A stretch of 44,520 nucleotides of DNA from Prevotella sp. (GTDB lineage Bacteria; Bacteroidota; Bacteroidia; Bacteroidales; Bacteroidaceae): positions 1 to 44,520 of the forward strand of contig JAFULM010000005.1 of NCBI GenBank assembly GCA_017483185.1. The letters are read 5' to 3'. How positions within the stretch are numbered: position 1 is the stretch's first letter; every line of letters starts with the position of its first letter. Shown here piece by piece: positions 41,397 to 44,520 of the stretch. The notes beneath the pieces were generated by a model. That model made no database searches. It saw nothing but the letters and a program-made list of their open reading frames with translations, and was not told the DNA's origin. The position numbers and the translations under genes were made by a program.

Positions 41397-42842
41397 ATGG
41401 TATTTTCAGACCTGTTTTTCCTCTTTGTGTTCATTCCGGCCTTCGTCATCTGCTATCTGACGGCGGCGGGGATAGACAATCTGTTTCTCGCCGAACCGGG
41501 ACGGCCGAGCTATCGTGCACGCAACTGGATGCTGGTCGCCTTCTCCCTGATATTCTACGCTTGGGGAGAACCCGTCTATGTCTTCCTCATGCTGGCCTCG
41601 GTGGCTGTCAACTACGCCGTCGGTCTGCTCATAGACCGCAGTGGCCGTTACCGCCGCAGCGCGCTTGTGGCCGGTCTGGGCTGCAACATTGCCATACTCT
41701 CTGTCTTCAAGTATCTCGGCTTTTTCGCACAGACGCTTTGTGATTTGGGCTTCAGCGTGGCCCGTCCGCAGATAGCCCTGCCCATCGGCATCAGCTTCTA
41801 CACGTTCCAGTCCATCTCTTATCTCGTCGATGTCTATCGCCGCGAGTCGCCCGTTCAGCGGCGATATACGGACCTGTTGCTTTACATCTCGATGTTTCCG
41901 CAACTCATCGCCGGTCCCATCGTGCGCTACGGAACCGTTGCACGTGAGATCGGTGAGCGTCATGTGACGGCCGGTGATGTGGCCGACGGTATGTTCCGAT
42001 TCCTCTGCGGCCTCGGCAAAAAAGTTATTTTGGCCAACCAGTTGTCCGAAATCTCCGACCAGTTTCTCGTCAACGGCCTTGGCACTCTGTCGACTGCCGG
42101 TGCGTGGGTCGGCATCACAGCCTTCACGTTGCAGATATATTTCGACTTCTCCGGCTACTCCGACATGGCCATCGGCATCGGCCGGTGTCTCGGATTTCAC
42201 TTCAATGAAAACTTCGATCATCCCTATTGTTGCCGCACCATTACCGAATTCTGGCGCCGGTGGCATGTCTCCCTCGGCAGTTTCTTCCGCGACTATGTCT
42301 ACATCCCGCTCGGAGGCAACCGCCGCCATCAGCCGCTGAACATCCTGGTCGTGTGGTTTCTGACCGGCATGTGGCATGGGGCGAGCTGGAACTTCATTAT
42401 CTGGGGCGTCTATTTCGGCCTAATCGTCATGATGGAGAAGTACACTTTGCTCCGCTTTCAGCACCTCGTGCCCCGGCCGCTGCTGCACCTTTACAGCATG
42501 CTGCTCGTCATCGCGGGCTGGGGAATATTCTATTTTGACGACTTCGGACAGATGATAACGTTCTTCTCGGCCTTCACCGGCAATGGCGCCACATTGACGG
42601 ACTTCTTCGCCTGGAGCGCCTTGACGGACAAGTTTTGGCTCTGGGCCGTGGCCATTGTGTTCTGCATGCCCGTCCGTCGCGGTGCCACAGTTCTCTGCCG
42701 CCGTCTCCCCGGTGGTGGCGGGGTGTTCGGGACGCTGGTCCTTCAGACAGCCCGCATGACGGTCTCGGTGGTTATTCTCGCCGTCTCGGTGGCCCTGCTT
42801 GTCGGCGCAACCAACAATGCGTTTCTCTATACGCGCTTCTAA
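41397..42842 (+). CDS. MBOAT family O-acyltransferase (AlgI-like)
   Basis: A 481-residue polytopic membrane acyltransferase. About ten hydrophobic segments are present. The MBOAT signature includes FWRRWHVSLGSFFRDYVYIP and the invariant His327 in MWHGASWNF. AlgI and its relatives move acetyl groups from a cytoplasmic donor through the membrane to a periplasmic partner that acetylates polysaccharide. The partner here is most likely the DHHW protein encoded 9 bases downstream. The acceptor polysaccharide is unknown, and no polymerase or export genes lie in the window. Confidence 0.93.
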   Translation: MVFSDLFFLFVFIPAFVICYLTAAGIDNLFLAEPGRPSYRARNWMLVAFSLIFYAWGEPVYVFLMLASVAVNYAVGLLIDRSGRYRRSALVAGLGCNIAILSVFKYLGFFAQTLCDLGFSVARPQIALPIGISFYTFQSISYLVDVYRRESPVQRRYTDLLLYISMFPQLIAGPIVRYGTVAREIGERHVTAGDVADGMFRFLCGLGKKVILANQLSEISDQFLVNGLGTLSTAGAWVGITAFTLQIYFDFSGYSDMAIGIGRCLGFHFNENFDHPYCCRTITEFWRRWHVSLGSFFRDYVYIPLGGNRRHQPLNILVVWFLTGMWHGASWNFIIWGVYFGLIVMMEKYTLLRFQHLVPRPLLHLYSMLLVIAGWGIFYFDDFGQMITFFSAFTGNGATLTDFFAWSALTDKFWLWAVAIVFCMPVRRGATVLCRRLPGGGGVFGTLVLQTARMTVSVVILAVSVALLVGATNNAFLYTRF

Positions 42843-42851
42843 CCAATCCTG

Positions 42852-44351
42852 ATGCAAATGATGAAGCACTACATATATATCCTCGTTGTCTCGTCGGTAT
42901 TCATCGCATACGCCGTCGTTTTCGACACTTTCCCGCGCAGCACCGTCTCCACGCTGGAGCGACGGACGCTCGCTGCCTTCCCACGGTTCACGTTAGAGAA
43001 ACTCCGCGACGGCTCTTTCACACACGAAGTGTCCTCGTGGTTCAGCGACAGCGAACCATTCCGCGACGACCTCATGACCTTGAGCATGTGGATAAAGGGC
43101 AACATGGGACTGGCAAAATCGGAGGACAACGTCACCTTCCATGCCTCTGCTGACGGCCCGATGACGGCCGGTGACGATGGGGCCGATGCTGATCTGATGG
43201 CGACGGACAGCCTTAGCGGGCATGCGGCGTATGACTATGAGAACCATGTCACGGCCGACGACAACGCCAAGATTGCCAATGCGGGCATCATTGTGGTCGG
43301 TAGCGGCGACAAGGTGAGAGCCCTGATGGTCTACGGTGGCGGCCCGAAAGGCGGTGTGCGGTATGCCGAAGCGGCCAACAGATATAAGGAACGGTTTGGC
43401 GACGAGGTCAATGTCTACTCGATGGTGATACCCACTGCCATCGAATACTACTGTCCCGACAAGGTCCGGCGATATACCAACAGCCAACTGAAGACCATCC
43501 GCAACATCTTCGCCCACCTGTCACCGTCCGTCCGCGCCGTCGACATCTACTCCACGTTGGGCCGCCACGCCGCCGAGGATATCTATCTGCGCACCGACCA
43601 CCACTGGGCCCCGCTCGGTGCCTACTATGCCGCGGAGGAGTTTGCCCGCATCGCCGGTGTGTCATTCCTGCCTCTCGAACGTTACGACCGTCGCGTCGTC
43701 CGCCGCTTTGTGGGCAGCATGTACGGCTATTCCAATGACATCGCAGTTAAAAACGCGCCCGAAGATTTTGTCTATTACGTCCCGCGTGGCGTCAAATATA
43801 CCACGACCTACATCACATATACCATCGACGAGGACTATCACGTCACGGCCGAAAGCCGTCCGATGCGTGGCGCTTTCTTCATGCACTACCGCGACGGCAA
43901 CGGCGGTGCCTACTGCACGTTCATGGGCGGAGACACCAAGATCACGCAGGTTCGCACGTCGACTCACAACGGGCGCCGTGTGCTCATCCTCAAAGACAGT
44001 TTCGGCAACGCCCTGCCGGGCTATCTCTTCGGTTCGTTCGAGGAAGTGCACGTGGTCGACTCGCGCTATTTCACGAAGAACATGACGCAGTATGTCCGCG
44101 ACAACAAGATAACTGACATACTCTTTGCAAACAACATCTTCAATGCTTACTCGCCGCGCATAGCCAATGCCTACATCCGTTTCCTCGACCAGCCGGCCGG
44201 TATCATCCATCGTGCCAAGCGGGATTCGACGGGAGTGAAGGCTGTTGCGGCGGATTCGGTGCAGACACACGAACCACCGACAGCGCCGTCGCAGAAGTTC
44301 GCCGATATGCCGCCGTCGCAGGAAACCGTCGCGAAGGAACGGGCAGAGTAG
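42852..44351 (+). CDS. DHHW/AlgJ-like SGNH acetyltransferase partner
   Basis: A 499-residue protein anchored by one N-terminal helix (about 5-22), with the rest periplasmic. It carries TDHHW with Asp249 and His251 and a later Ser383 in LKDSFGNALP. The AlgJ/AlgX order is Asp-His first, nucleophilic Ser later. Its Ala/Asp-rich stretch at about 105-135 is low-complexity and looks like an insertion. The extreme C-terminus (about 455-499) is also low-complexity (Ala/Pro/Ser/Gln). Cotranscription with the MBOAT gene and the presence of both catalytic motifs support transfer of the acetyl group to a sugar. Three Met codons compete for the start. Confidence 0.88.
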   Translation: MQMMKHYIYILVVSSVFIAYAVVFDTFPRSTVSTLERRTLAAFPRFTLEKLRDGSFTHEVSSWFSDSEPFRDDLMTLSMWIKGNMGLAKSEDNVTFHASADGPMTAGDDGADADLMATDSLSGHAAYDYENHVTADDNAKIANAGIIVVGSGDKVRALMVYGGGPKGGVRYAEAANRYKERFGDEVNVYSMVIPTAIEYYCPDKVRRYTNSQLKTIRNIFAHLSPSVRAVDIYSTLGRHAAEDIYLRTDHHWAPLGAYYAAEEFARIAGVSFLPLERYDRRVVRRFVGSMYGYSNDIAVKNAPEDFVYYVPRGVKYTTTYITYTIDEDYHVTAESRPMRGAFFMHYRDGNGGAYCTFMGGDTKITQVRTSTHNGRRVLILKDSFGNALPGYLFGSFEEVHVVDSRYFTKNMTQYVRDNKITDILFANNIFNAYSPRIANAYIRFLDQPAGIIHRAKRDSTGVKAVAADSVQTHEPPTAPSQKFADMPPSQETVAKERAE

Positions 44352-44414
44352 GGGAACGGTCGTGTTTCGGGAATATAATAATATATTACTGTCCGCTAAA
44401 CCATAAAACATCTT

Positions 44415-44444
44415 GTCCAACCTCTTGAAACATAGAAGTTGGAC
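44415..44444 (+). terminator. terminator candidate after the acetylation operon
   Basis: GTCCAAC (44415-44421) pairs with GTTGGAC (44438-44444), with extra pairing inside (CTCTT/AGAAG), followed by TTATTT. It lies 64 bases past the last stop. Confidence 0.65.
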
Positions 44445-44520
44445 TTATTTGTATGCGTGGACAAGCCCCCTTAGTCTATTTCCTCCCCTTCCGGAGGTGG
44501 ATTTGTTGCCTCTACCAGCA
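44445..44520. other. gene-free right edge of window
   Basis: No gene was seen. It contains CCTCCCCTTCCGGAGGTGG, which resembles the GC-rich hairpin pieces at 170-187 and 25331-25420, so a further copy may extend past the edge. Confidence 0.4.

Overview
The window is a chromosomal segment of a GC-rich member of the Bacteroidales, most likely Prevotellaceae or Muribaculaceae; the sequence alone does not settle the genus. Three things point there. Nearly every transcription unit starts behind a Bacteroidetes -7 box (TAnnTTTG) instead of a sigma70 -10 box. The gene content is typical of the order (DUF4199, DUF6452, DUF6048 and DUF4827 proteins, a TamB/TamL pair, PorT-type barrels). The gene order dcp / dCMP deaminase / S41 peptidase / 5-FCL / DUF721 / recF / TPR / ribH is also one I associate with this order. 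There are 33 credible protein genes, 2 tRNAs, an SRP RNA and the tail of a 5S rRNA. I see no transposase, integrase, phage gene, toxin-antitoxin pair or CRISPR-Cas system.

Layout. 1-117: 3' end of 5S rRNA and the rrn terminator. 381-1733: DUF389 membrane protein. 1753-2005: a shared terminator and a minus-strand SRP RNA/tRNA-Thr unit. 2207-6919: a probable operon of DUF4199, a GT2 glycosyltransferase, two envelope proteins, an ApbE flavinyltransferase and a Crp/Fnr regulator. 6920-8130: a gene-free, repeat-built region. 8213-13057: dcp, dCMP deaminase, S41 protease and 5-FCL. 13136-14591 (minus): recF and a DUF721 gene. 14736-16908: TPR protein, ribH and xth. 17080-17871 (minus): a beta-barrel protein, then 1.1 kb of repeats. 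19024-22408: DsbD and a cysteine desulfidase-like enzyme. 22709-23362: a PorT-like barrel. 23604-23676 (minus): initiator tRNA. 23935-26142: TetR regulator, FabG and an RluA-family pseudouridine synthase. 26896-33922: TamB and TamL. 34106-35389: AAA/DUF4143 ATPase. 35479-36036: another composite repeat. 36192-40369: sugar nucleotidyltransferase, DHH phosphoesterase, DUF4827 lipoprotein and GlmM. 40517-44351: SGNH hydrolase, MBOAT acyltransferase and DHHW/AlgJ-like protein, probably a polysaccharide O-acetylation module.

The coding genes are mostly recognisable core or envelope functions. The least explained material is intergenic. (A) A family of palindromes shares the core AGTAGGGTCGCGACC; at one locus a 36-bp, ten-copy tandem array looks like an amplified arm of this palindrome. 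(B) A 107-bp element with 9-bp inverted ends GCCGTAAGG/CCTTACGGC occurs four times, two of them inside a conserved unit of about 400 bp. (C) A 26-bp-arm palindrome (TAGGGACAT...) lies next to one B unit, and an arm remnant of it lies next to the other. There is also an exact 22-bp-period array next to tRNA-fMet and a 32/33-bp-spaced hairpin array upstream of the ATPase. No genes for mobilising these elements lie in the window, so they are best described as non-autonomous repeats of unknown function.
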